11,392 nt of DNA, taken from contig JAIEBL010000290.1 in NCBI GenBank assembly GCA_029069015.1, forward strand, positions 1-11,392, given 5' to 3'. A program made the translations under genes and the position numbers. Source of the DNA: Clostridiales bacterium. GTDB lineage: Bacteria > Bacillota > Clostridia > Christensenellales > Pumilibacteraceae. Below are positions 1 to 6,337 of this stretch, piece after piece. The notes beneath the pieces were generated by a model. The model did no database searches, was not told the DNA's origin, and saw only the letters and a list, made by a program, of their open reading frames with translations. Position 1 is the stretch's first letter, and every line of letters begins with the position of its first letter.

Positions 1-746
1 AACCCGTATACGTCGATTTCAAATACCCTAAGGAAGTAGCGCCTTATCAGCCCGGTACGCGCGCTTCCTACTATTTTACGGTTAAGGAAAAAGGCGCAAA
101 CTACGACGAGAACGAGTTGAACGGCGGGGCATACGATCTGGGCGATACAAAAGGAGTCGTGCTCCATTTCAGCGTTGATACGAACGGTGCTATTTGCGGG
201 GTCAATGTAGTCGAAGGCGCCGACAAACTTACGGAAAACAGTAAGTTGACTTTAAAGACGACGGCAGGCGCGGGCGCGGAGTTTACGCTCGGTAAGCGCG
301 ATGAGGTGAAGCCGACCCCTGCGGTGTACCAGGAAATGACGTTGCAAGTGCCGTTACTTACGATCGTGCCCATTCCGTTTATTCGCGTGGCTTCTACGGA
401 TATAGAGTTGAACGTAAAGATCAACTCGATCAATACTTCCGCCGAGTCGTCCGATACGAACGTTACCAGCGGTATGACGGCCTCAGCCTCGTATAACGCT
501 TTTTTTGCCAGAGGAAACGTGAATATCAACGCATCCGTTTCGCACCAGAAAAAATCTTCGTCGACCGAAGAGGTGAAAAAGGAGTATTCGCTCAATATCA
601 AAATTCACGCCGTTCAGGACGACGTACCGGTCGGTATGGGGAGAATCCTCGACGTTCTCGAAGAGGCGATCGTGCCCAAGTCTTCGGGGCAAGCGCCCGT
701 GCCGCAGTCCTCGAAGCAAGCGCCCGAAGCCGTGGAAAAGAAGTAG
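1..746 (+). CDS. DUF2589 family protein (5' partial)
   Basis: The reading frame is open from the left edge (first full codon at 3) to the TAG at 744-746, so the start and N-terminus lie outside; 247 residues are visible. The TTG at 117 is internal, because the protein reads through upstream of it without a stop. I assign DUF2589 from two blocks. One is a Pro-rich strand block (VPLLTIVPIPFIRV, followed by alternating beta-like residues). The other is the C-terminal block AVQDDVPVGMGRILDVLEEAI, matching the family's usual A-V-Q-D-D-x-P-x-G-h-x-x-h-L-D-h-L-E ending. Between them lies a Ser/Lys/Glu-rich stretch (HQKKSSSTEEVKKEY). A low-complexity tail follows, with two near copies of PxSSxQAP. 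No signal peptide or membrane segment is visible. The function of DUF2589 is unknown; members often occur as tandem paralogues, as here. It is first of the visible genes in the operon, 13 bp before the next. Confidence 0.82.
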   Translation, partial: PVYVDFKYPKEVAPYQPGTRASYYFTVKEKGANYDENELNGGAYDLGDTKGVVLHFSVDTNGAICGVNVVEGADKLTENSKLTLKTTAGAGAEFTLGKRDEVKPTPAVYQEMTLQVPLLTIVPIPFIRVASTDIELNVKINSINTSAESSDTNVTSGMTASASYNAFFARGNVNINASVSHQKKSSSTEEVKKEYSLNIKIHAVQDDVPVGMGRILDVLEEAIVPKSSGQAPVPQSSKQAPEAVEKK

Positions 747-759
747 AGGGCAGTAATCA

Positions 760-1620
760 ATGGTTGAGCTTTCCACGTTTATAGGGCAGATCATTTCCGA
801 CGTCGCCACCGCGCGCACCAATGCGGATTCGTTTGCGGCCAGCACCAGCGAGCTATACCACGCCGATCCGTTTGTCAAAAACCTGCCTATTCCGCACTAC
901 ATTATCGAAAGCGCCGAAGTTGACGTGCCCGTCATGGTTGTCGGGATCACAAAAAGTTCGGATGAATTTGAAGGGCAAAAAGAAAAATTGTTCAATGTGA
1001 TCAGAACGAAGCTCCCCGTTCTACTCGTTCGCAGTTTCAAATTTTCCTATATCAAGAGCAGGGAAGCGGAAAAGGCAAAAGAGGCGGAAGAGAGTCGTTC
1101 GCGCGAAAAAATGCGCATTGAAACACACGCCGGCGAAGAAAAGAAAAAGAGCGTACAGGTGGGGTATATCGCGGATTTTACGGACGAACAGTTGGAAGAA
1201 TTCGCATCATCGGCCAAAGACATTACCGAAAAAATGGTAGTAAACATCAGGAACTATCTCGATACGTACAACTATGACCTCGTTAAAATACTCGAACTTT
1301 CCGACGAGTTTATACAATGTCTCGAAAAAGAGATAAGGAGCGATGTTTCGACTTATAAAAAGGAGTCGTGCCCTTATACCGATGACGCAGCGATCGTTTC
1401 CGCAGCAAAGTACATCGGTAATATGATGTTCTTTGAGTTCAAAAATATTATGCGGTCCAATGCGTCCGTCCAAATAGACGTCAACACCGTCCAAATGAAC
1501 GAGTATGCTACTAAGGACTGCCTGATGCATATCAAGCTTAAAGTCAAGGAACAGGATCTGTCGCTCATCGTCGAGGAGGGGGAGAACGGTCGCGAAAAGC
1601 GGTATCTCTCGCTGTCGTAA
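760..1620 (+). CDS. DUF2589-like paralogue, companion protein
   Basis: This gene encodes a 286-residue soluble protein. The ATG at 760 is preceded by AGAGGG (745-750) at good spacing. Residues 1-60 follow the arrangement seen in DUF2589-associated proteins: a helical start (LSTFIGQIISDVATART), then a Pro-containing strand pair (LPIPHYIIESAEVDVPV, about 42-58). That pair mirrors VPIPFIRVASTDIELNV in the upstream protein, so the two are probably distant paralogues. Residues about 100-131 are a Lys/Glu/Arg-rich, probably coiled or disordered segment. The middle (136-225) is predicted helical from its pattern. The C-terminus (about 245-280) returns to beta-like alternation (CLMHIKLKVKEQDLSLIVEEG). 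There is no signal peptide, membrane segment or catalytic motif. The visible homology supports a shared fold and perhaps co-assembly with the first protein; any biochemical role is unknown. Confidence 0.65.
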   Translation: MVELSTFIGQIISDVATARTNADSFAASTSELYHADPFVKNLPIPHYIIESAEVDVPVMVVGITKSSDEFEGQKEKLFNVIRTKLPVLLVRSFKFSYIKSREAEKAKEAEESRSREKMRIETHAGEEKKKSVQVGYIADFTDEQLEEFASSAKDITEKMVVNIRNYLDTYNYDLVKILELSDEFIQCLEKEIRSDVSTYKKESCPYTDDAAIVSAAKYIGNMMFFEFKNIMRSNASVQIDVNTVQMNEYATKDCLMHIKLKVKEQDLSLIVEEGENGREKRYLSLS

Positions 1621-2157
1621 ATGCTCAATTACGCAGTGTACTTGCAACTGAACGCAATGCTTGGCGAAATATCCAAGCTGACGCCGTTGCTGAAAAGCGC
1701 GGTGGGCGGATATGCGCGTTCGGCGGAAACGCTATTGTGCACTTTTCAGAATCTTATCGACGAACAGAGATTGAGCCTATCGTCCGACGTTGCGGTCGAG
1801 CTGCAAAAAATGATTTCGTTTGACGGGAAAGAACAAACGCGTCGCAGCCCACGGAAAGAACGGGATTTGTTCGCTGTGGGCTGCATAGAACGCGTACAAC
1901 AAAAGGTTAAAGGTTATCTCGAAAAGTACGACAAGATTTTTTCGGAATGTGCCGATGCTTGCCGACAGCTTGCGGCACAAATCCTAACGGTCAACGGTGA
2001 TATTCCGCAAGGAATAAATACCGTTGATACCATGTTGTCCATTGCGCGTACAACGGATGCGTTAAAGCCTTTTTATGCCCAACTTGTCGGCGTAGTCGGG
2101 GTATTCAATTTAAGGGCGATATTCGATTCCGTTCTTCCGCAAATTTTAACTTTATAA
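1621..2157 (+). CDS. helical hypothetical protein, DUF2589 operon
   Basis: I do not recognise this 178-residue protein. The ATG follows the upstream TAA directly (TAAATG) with no Shine-Dalgarno sequence. It is therefore probably translated by re-initiation and made in fixed ratio with the preceding DUF2589-like protein. The next Met (codon 13) has no ribosome binding site either. The sequence looks almost entirely alpha-helical, with leucine-rich heptad-like stretches (residues 8-50 and 85-125). A basic patch sits at about 70-82 (KEQTRRSPRKERD) and a hydrophobic C-terminus at 150-178. There is no convincing transmembrane helix, signal peptide or enzyme motif. Its position within the cluster suggests a structural or adaptor partner of the DUF2589 proteins, which is inference from context only. 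Confidence 0.6.
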   Translation: MLNYAVYLQLNAMLGEISKLTPLLKSAVGGYARSAETLLCTFQNLIDEQRLSLSSDVAVELQKMISFDGKEQTRRSPRKERDLFAVGCIERVQQKVKGYLEKYDKIFSECADACRQLAAQILTVNGDIPQGINTVDTMLSIARTTDALKPFYAQLVGVVGVFNLRAIFDSVLPQILTL

Positions 2158-2170
2158 AGGAGGCATCGAA

Positions 2171-2929
2171 GTGAAAAGTCTTAAGGGGCTTGAAGGCGTA
2201 GTGGAATACGCCGAAAACAGCTTGGTTTGCAAGCTCGAACAGGAAAATGCTATATCTTTGTTCCATAAGAGTAGGATGTTCGGCGGTAACGAAGATTTGC
2301 AGGAAAACTGTATGCAATTAGGTTGGAAAACAATGGGCGTGTTCGAAGAAAACGATAACGGTTTCACGCTTCGGGAATTGTTATATGACGACAAAACCGA
2401 AACGGAACTCAAAGGGCGCAGATACGGGCAGGTAACAACGCGGGCTGTGCATACCTGTACGTTTGCGTATATTACCTTCGGGAATTGTCATATTCTCGGA
2501 CATTTGGATGATGACGATTTAGACTGGGGACTTCGCCGCATTGAAGAATATGTAAAACACGCAAAAGACGATCCCATCGGGTTTTGTAGTCACATTGATT
2601 ATAAAACCGAGAATATGTTTTCGGATTGTTTAAGAGCCATATGCCGAAAAGGGTTCGTGGAATTGTACCGCCATCGCAGGGACGGGAAATCACCGTCCGA
2701 TGAAGGGGAATTGTGTGAATTGATGCAATCGAATTTATACGGGCACATGGAGATCGGATTATGCCGCGAGGACGACGGGGTGAAACTGTTCGGCGATATT
2801 ACGGATGTTGCTTGTCCGATAAAGCCCGGAGCAGATCAAGATCCAAAAGTATTACCGTTGCGGCACTTTGATACGCAGTGCCAATTATTGGAATTGCTTG
2901 ACGATTCGGGACATATCCGAGGTTGGTGA
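2171..2929 (+). CDS. hypothetical protein, last gene of DUF2589 operon
   Basis: This is an unrecognised 252-residue protein. It starts at GTG 2171, 13 bp after the previous stop, with an AAAGGAGG ribosome binding site at about 2156-2163. The sequence is soluble, acidic and rich in Cys and His. A notable segment in the middle reads CHILGHLDDDDLDWG (about residues 105-119). A second acidic block, DDGVKLFGDITD, lies near 198-209. Cys/His density could allow metal binding, but I see no spaced zinc-finger or known catalytic signature. The gene ends in TGA, the only TGA among the intact stops in the window, and is followed by a strong terminator, so it closes the operon. By eye it is more AT-rich than the downstream genes. 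Alternatives such as an effector or regulator of the cluster cannot be separated from sequence alone. Confidence 0.6.
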   Translation: MKSLKGLEGVVEYAENSLVCKLEQENAISLFHKSRMFGGNEDLQENCMQLGWKTMGVFEENDNGFTLRELLYDDKTETELKGRRYGQVTTRAVHTCTFAYITFGNCHILGHLDDDDLDWGLRRIEEYVKHAKDDPIGFCSHIDYKTENMFSDCLRAICRKGFVELYRHRRDGKSPSDEGELCELMQSNLYGHMEIGLCREDDGVKLFGDITDVACPIKPGADQDPKVLPLRHFDTQCQLLELLDDSGHIRGW

Positions 2930-2962
2930 CAAATCGATTAACCTTAATATTCGCTTCAACAG

Positions 2963-3001
2963 AACTCGCACCGTCTTAAAAAGGACGGCGCGAGTTTTTT
3001 T
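2963..3001 (+). terminator. intrinsic terminator of DUF2589 operon
   Basis: The arms AACTCGCACCGTC (2963-2975) and GACGGCGCGAGTT (2984-2996) pair over 13 positions with a single A/C mismatch. They enclose an 8-nt loop and are followed by a run of seven T (2995-3001). This is a strong Rho-independent terminator 34 bp after the stop of the last gene, and it separates the operon from the downstream regulator. Confidence 0.9.
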
Positions 3002-3004
3002 AAT

Positions 3005-3023
3005 GGTTCATACGTATGGAACC
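3005..3023. promoter_or_regulatory. near-palindrome upstream of HTH gene (possible operator)
   Basis: GGTTC-ATAC/GTAT-GGAACC is a palindrome apart from one extra base in the right arm. It lies about 36 bp before the ATG of the short helix-turn-helix regulator and just after the upstream terminator. Its symmetry and position suit an autoregulatory operator. Because it is followed by TTTTT, it could instead act as a second terminator, although a perfect palindrome with no loop makes a poor RNA hairpin. I see no clear promoter next to it. Confidence 0.3.
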
Positions 3024-3058
3024 TTTTTGTTGTAGGGTTAGAAAAAGGGAATCGAATT

Positions 3059-3394
3059 ATGAGTCGTAAGTACGATAGACAAATTGATTTATTGAATTTT
3101 TTAATGCATAGCGGAAGAACCACTATACTGAATTTGTCGAGCGAGTTAGGCGTATGCGTACATACCATTAAACGCGATATAGCGGACTTACAATATCATT
3201 TTCCTATTTTTACGTATGCAGGAAGGGGCGGCGGCGTAGAATTGAATGCTTGTTTCAGTTGCAACGGTTATCTTCTTACGCATGAAAACGTCATGCTGAT
3301 CAAGCGGGCACTTGAACGTCTTGCCGCAACGGAAGAGGTCGGCTCTTCGGAAGCCCGTTCTTTGCTTTATAAAATTTTTCACACCCAAAATTAA
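3059..3394 (+). CDS. short DeoR/YobV-like HTH transcriptional regulator
   Basis: This 111-residue protein is probably DNA-binding. Residues about 5-60 form an HTH_11/DeoR-type winged helix: the YDRQIDLLNFLMHSGRTTILNLS stretch, then the recognition region LGVCVHTIKRDIADL, followed by a wing with a Gly-rich turn (YAGRGGGVEL). This N-terminus is like that of YobV/WYL-type regulators, but the WYL ligand-binding domain is absent. The remainder (YLLTHENVMLIKRALERL...) is a short helical tail. Free-standing short versions are common in Clostridia, so this is probably full length and not truncated. The start is ATG 3059 with a modest site (AAAGGGA). The gene stands alone between a terminator and the carbonic anhydrase locus; the nearby palindrome at 3005-3023 may be its own operator. 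Its target genes are unknown. Confidence 0.75.
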   Translation: MSRKYDRQIDLLNFLMHSGRTTILNLSSELGVCVHTIKRDIADLQYHFPIFTYAGRGGGVELNACFSCNGYLLTHENVMLIKRALERLAATEEVGSSEARSLLYKIFHTQN

Positions 3395-3395
3395 A

Positions 3396-3423
3396 TTGTT
3401 TCGGACTTATTTATACATATAAT
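3396..3423 (+). promoter_or_regulatory. candidate sigma-A promoter for carbonic anhydrase locus
   Basis: TTGTTT (3396-3401) and a perfect TATAAT (3418-3423) are separated by 16 bp. This lies just after the HTH gene and upstream of the carbonic anhydrase locus. If used, it would give a leader of about 200 nt before the ATG at 3637. The -35 match is partial, so confidence is moderate. Confidence 0.4.
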
Positions 3424-3636
3424 TTATGCAATACCGAAAATCGCTTGATTCGTTCAATTAAAATTCATTCGGAAAACGGGTGAACATTCCTCGACAAATT
3501 GACGGATATATGCTACACTGCGTTTGAAGTGAACTACCGTAATTTACCGAAAGCAACCCATTACAACGGCGAGAGGATTTTACTGGTTTACGACGGCAGA
3601 AGAGCGATTAAAATATTTTTGTCGGAGAGAAAGTCG
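3424..3636. other. intergenic leader, no recognised gene
   Basis: This stretch lies between the HTH gene and the carbonic anhydrase ATG. Its second half (from TTG 3499) is open in the same frame as the carbonic anhydrase and could encode about 46 extra residues. They resemble no carbonic anhydrase N-terminus I know, and no Shine-Dalgarno sequence precedes the TTG. I see no riboswitch or terminator. It may be an untranslated leader or the remnant of another gene. Confidence 0.35.
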
Positions 3637-4194
3637 ATGGAAGGAAAAGATTTATCCGCTTTCGATGCGTTGGGGCGGTTGAAGGAAGGAAACAAGATTT
3701 ACATAAATGCCGCGCATGGCGTAGGGGATATCTCGCCCGAAAGGCGACTTTATACGAGCAAAAACGGGCAGAAGCCGTATGCCGTTATCGTGAGTTGTTC
3801 GGATTCATGAGTGATTCCCGAATGTATTTTCTCGGCGGGGATCGGCGATTTGTTCGTTATACGCGTTGCGGGAAACGTGATAGACAACCATCAGTTGGGC
3901 AGCATCGAATATGCGGTCTGGCATTTGGGGTGCAAGCTGATCGTCGTGCTTGGGCATACGGGCTGCGGGGCTGTGAGCGCCGCCGTAAAAGAAAACGGCG
4001 GGTACGTAAAGTTTATCACCGACGAAATCAAGCGCGCCGTCGGAGAGGAAAAAGACGCGGTTAAAGCAAGCATTCTCAACGTGAAACAGAGCGTTTGCAA
4101 AATAGAAACGCATTTCGAAAAGACGGGCGGTTTGCTTGTTACGGGCGCGCTGTATCACACCGACAGCGGCATCGTTGATTTCGATTTGAAATAG
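3637..4194 (+). pseudogene. beta-carbonic anhydrase with in-frame TGA at catalytic Arg
   Basis: The whole frame encodes about 185 residues of a beta-class carbonic anhydrase, a zinc enzyme that interconverts CO2 and bicarbonate in the cytoplasm. ATG 3637 is chosen because GGAGAG (3624-3629) sits 7 bp upstream and the family-like sequence begins at once (ALGRLKEGNK). The zinc and active-site residues are Cys54 and Asp56 of C-S-D-S-R, and His107 and Cys110 of HTGC. Other family blocks are intact: GDLFVIRVAGN, LGSIEYAVWHLG and the GALY...G.V.F ending. Codon 58, which should be the Arg of CSDSR, is TGA (3808-3810); one C-to-T change from CGA would explain it. The frame continues perfectly on both sides, implying a recent nonsense mutation, a population variant or a sequencing error. 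Restart at the following GTG would lose Cys54 and the Asp/Arg pair. An upstream in-phase extension from TTG 3499 exists but lacks a ribosome binding site. Confidence 0.85.
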
Positions 4195-4229
4195 GTCGTT
4201 TTTCTAATAAATTTTTAATGTAATTTTTC

Positions 4230-4258
4230 TTGACTTTTTATACTATGCTATGTATAGT
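4230..4258 (+). promoter_or_regulatory. sigma-A promoter of padR operon
   Basis: TTGACT (4230-4235) and TATAGT (4253-4258) each match the consensus at five of six positions and are spaced by exactly 17 bp. The start codon of the PadR gene follows about 37 bp after the -10. This is the clear promoter for the three-gene operon. Confidence 0.8.
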
Positions 4259-4260
4259 AT
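4240..4260. promoter_or_regulatory. inverted repeat over the -10, likely PadR operator
   Basis: ATACTAT (4240-4246) and ATAGTAT (4254-4260) are perfect inverted repeats separated by 7 nt, and the right arm covers most of the -10 box. PadR proteins bind AT-rich dyads as dimers and commonly repress their own operons. Binding here would block RNA polymerase, so negative autoregulation is the expected mode. The symmetry is seen directly; the identity of the binding protein is inferred from position. Confidence 0.65.
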
Positions 4261-4294
4261 TATGTATAAGGCAGTATAAAAAGGAGGTCGGCAT

Positions 4295-4609
4295 TTGGAT
4301 ATTCAACTTAAAAAAGGCTTGTTGGAAGCGTGCGTGCTTGCTGCCTTGAAAAAAGAGGAGTCGTACGGGTATAAGATCATCAGCGACATTTCGCCGTACA
4401 TCGAAATATCCGAGTCGACTTTGTATCCTATCCTCAAGCGACTGGAAGCGGGCACTTATCTTACGACGCGTACGGTGGAGATCAGCGGGCGACTTCGAAA
4501 GTACTACATGATCACCGAGGCAGGCAAGCGAAGGCTTATCGAATACACGGAAGATTTAGACGAATTGGAGCGGGTGCATAAATTCATTTACCGCGCGATC
4601 AACAGGTAA
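4295..4609 (+). CDS. PadR family transcriptional regulator
   Basis: This 104-residue winged-helix repressor starts at TTG 4295, with AAGGAGG (4281-4287) 7 bp upstream and no suitable ATG in frame. The PadR pattern is complete: LLEACVLAAL at the first helix, YGYKIISDI, then the recognition region ESTLYPILKRLEAGTYL, and the wing ending in RKYYMITEAGKRRLIEY. The C-terminal helix (about 85-103) is the usual dimerisation helix of the small PadR-s1 type. It leads an operon with DUF1700 and DUF4097 genes, an arrangement recurrent in Bacillota. It probably represses this operon through the dyad at 4240-4260 and is relieved by an unknown signal, perhaps envelope or antimicrobial stress. Confidence 0.93.
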   Translation: MDIQLKKGLLEACVLAALKKEESYGYKIISDISPYIEISESTLYPILKRLEAGTYLTTRTVEISGRLRKYYMITEAGKRRLIEYTEDLDELERVHKFIYRAINR

Positions 4610-4623
4610 AGGAGGAGGACGAA

Positions 4624-5352
4624 ATGACGAAATACGAATGGGAGCGGGAACTCGAAAAAAACTTGCACACGCTGCCCAAAGACGAAATAAAACGCGTGCT
4701 CGAGTATTACAACGAGTTGTTCATCGATAAAATAGAGCGCGGCGGTACGGAAACGTCGGTCATAGCCGAATTCGGAAATCCCTTCGACGTGGCAAACAAG
4801 ATCATCGCCGAGACCGCAGACTTAGACGCAAGCGACAACGCAAAGTCGCCTTCCGAAACGATAGCGGACGACAGAAAGGAAGACCGCCGCGAAAAGGAAA
4901 AGAAAAAGGATATTGTGCGCGATCCCGAGCCGAGCGAAACGCGTGAGAATAATGCAAGCGTGCCTAAGTCTACGGACGGTGCGTCGGAGAAAAAATCGGG
5001 TAGCGTACTCAGAGCGCTTGTCGTCATCTTGGTTTGCATTTTACTGGGTGGCACTGTCGCGGGGGTTATCAGCGGACTGTTTGCCGCGGTGGCAGGGCTG
5101 ACCGTGGGGAGCGTCGGTATGGTGATCGGCGGCTTCATTGCCGCGATCGGGTCGCTTATCGCCGGCATAGGGGTCGGCCTTTGGGCGACGGTCGCGCAAA
5201 TCGGCGTATGCATCATCGTGATCGGCGTTGGTATATTCCTTTTCCCGCTGTGCATCAAGCTGATGATTTGTATGGGTAAGCTGATGGTGAAGATTTGCGG
5301 GAAGGTCGCTCGGTTTATTACGGGCAAAACGGAGGCGCACAATGAAAATTAA
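4624..5352 (+). CDS. DUF1700 (HAAS domain) membrane protein
   Basis: This 242-residue protein starts at ATG 4624 behind AAAGGAGGAGG. Residues 1-62 are the cytoplasmic HAAS/DUF1700 domain: KYEWERELEKNLHTLP, the EYYNELFIDKIERG helix, and the A-E-F-G-N-P-x-x-V-A turn, which is the family hallmark. Residues 63-126 form a long, highly charged Lys/Glu/Asp/Arg linker, probably disordered. Three hydrophobic, Gly-rich segments follow (about 129-158, 162-186, 189-217) and should cross the membrane, leaving a short basic tail. DUF1700 proteins are encoded with PadR regulators and DUF4097 proteins and are thought to link PadR signalling to the membrane; the mechanism is not established. Its last 11 bases overlap the next gene, so translation of the pair is probably coupled. 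Confidence 0.88.
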   Translation: MTKYEWERELEKNLHTLPKDEIKRVLEYYNELFIDKIERGGTETSVIAEFGNPFDVANKIIAETADLDASDNAKSPSETIADDRKEDRREKEKKKDIVRDPEPSETRENNASVPKSTDGASEKKSGSVLRALVVILVCILLGGTVAGVISGLFAAVAGLTVGSVGMVIGGFIAAIGSLIAGIGVGLWATVAQIGVCIIVIGVGIFLFPLCIKLMICMGKLMVKICGKVARFITGKTEAHNEN

Positions 5353-6334
5353 AGGATTTATACTCACAGGATTGACGGTCGCCGTTTTGGGCTTCATCGT
5401 CTTTGCGGTTGCCATGTCCAACCTCGATTGGAAGTTTTCGATAAACGGCAACTACGAGCAGAAGGCATATACGGTCGAAGGGGAAGAAGCGCTGCCTGCG
5501 GCTTTGGAGCTCCGAGCGGATTATGCGGACGTTACGGTCGAACGGGGCGAGGAAACGAAAATCGAATACGACGATTCGAATAAACTCGGCTATGCGTTTT
5601 CTGTGAGCGACGGCAAGCTGACGGTTACGCAAACGCAGAAGAGAAGTTTTTTCCGTCTTTGGTTGTTTCGCGACAAAAAGCCCAAGATCAAAGTCACTGT
5701 TTCGTCCGATTGCGCCGCCGCCGTTGTGAAAGTGCAAAACGGTACGCTTACCGTAAGCGATGAATCGTTTAAAGCGCTTACCGTGGAAAACAAAAACGGC
5801 AAGATCGTATTAAAGAGCGTGGATGCGGATAGTGCGACGGTGGTCAACGTAAACGGCGATATCGAAATGGACGGTTTTGTGTGCCGCGGCGATTTGTCGG
5901 TCACGAACAAGAACGGGGATATCGGGATTAGGAATAGTAGCGTAGACGGTGCATTAGGCGTTGTCGACAAGAACGGGGACGTCGTTATCACGCAGACAAG
6001 TTGCCCTACCGTAAATGTGAATAACGGCAACGGCGATATCAGGTTGACGGAAATTGCCGCCGGTAAGCTGATCGCCACCGCGCACAACGGCGATATCAAA
6101 GGCAACAAAATAGACTGCCCGGATATTTATGCCAAAAACCATAACGGCGATACGAAATTTTCAGTTGTAGGTTCAGCGGCGGACTACGTGATCGTCACAA
6201 AGTGCAGTAACGGCGACGTGCACGCGCCGCAATCGGGAAGCGGGGAGAAACGCATCGAGCTTATCAACAGAAACGGCGATATAGACCTCAGTTTCGAAGC
6301 GAAGGGCAGTCTTAATATTTTAAACAAAGGGTAA
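5342..6334 (+). CDS. DUF4097 family anchored solenoid protein
   Basis: This 330-residue protein starts at ATG 5342, inside the end of the DUF1700 gene, with GGAGG at 5331-5335. A single hydrophobic segment (about residues 6-25) after MKIK acts as an uncleaved signal anchor, putting the rest outside the cell. Residues about 45-130 form an initial beta-rich section. From about 145 to the end there are nine repeats, each centred on N-G-[DK]-[IVT] (NKNGKI, NVNGDI, NKNGDI, DKNGDV, NGNGDI, AHNGDI, NHNGDT, CSNGDV, NRNGDI) at about 19-residue spacing. That is the DUF4097/DUF4098 beta-solenoid pattern. At DNA level AACGGCGATATC recurs exactly at least three times. Family members are called putative adhesins, but binding is rarely proven. 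The gene is last in the PadR operon, and a terminator starts 3 bp after its stop. Confidence 0.88.
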   Translation: MKIKGFILTGLTVAVLGFIVFAVAMSNLDWKFSINGNYEQKAYTVEGEEALPAALELRADYADVTVERGEETKIEYDDSNKLGYAFSVSDGKLTVTQTQKRSFFRLWLFRDKKPKIKVTVSSDCAAAVVKVQNGTLTVSDESFKALTVENKNGKIVLKSVDADSATVVNVNGDIEMDGFVCRGDLSVTNKNGDIGIRNSSVDGALGVVDKNGDVVITQTSCPTVNVNNGNGDIRLTEIAAGKLIATAHNGDIKGNKIDCPDIYAKNHNGDTKFSVVGSAADYVIVTKCSNGDVHAPQSGSGEKRIELINRNGDIDLSFEAKGSLNILNKG

Positions 6335-6337
6335 GGA

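Noticed and set aside
117..119. TTG 117 as the start of the first protein
   Set aside because: The frame is open and protein-like all the way to the left edge (VDFKYP, YYFTVKE), with no ribosome binding site before 117, so the gene is truncated by the window.
2930..3058. Attachment site or mobile-element end near the AT-rich regulator gene
   Set aside because: No direct repeats, integrase, tRNA or transposase is visible. The structured sequence there is explained by a terminator and a palindrome.
3808..3810. UGA recoding (alternative genetic code or selenocysteine) at the carbonic anhydrase stop
   Set aside because: The expected residue is Arg, which UGA is not known to encode. No other gene in the window has an internal TGA, and TGA appears to end the gene at 2929. 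A CGA-to-TGA mutation is simpler. TGA is a rare stop here, so the point is weakly informative.
3811..4194. A separate small gene starting at GTG 3811
   Set aside because: It has no ribosome binding site and is the exact continuation of the carbonic anhydrase fold. On its own it lacks one zinc Cys and the catalytic Asp/Arg.
4707..5342. Long reverse-strand open frame opposite the DUF1700 gene
   Set aside because: It is Pro/Thr/Ile-rich with repetitive composition, as expected from the complement of a Gly/Val-rich membrane gene. It has no ribosome binding site or domain.
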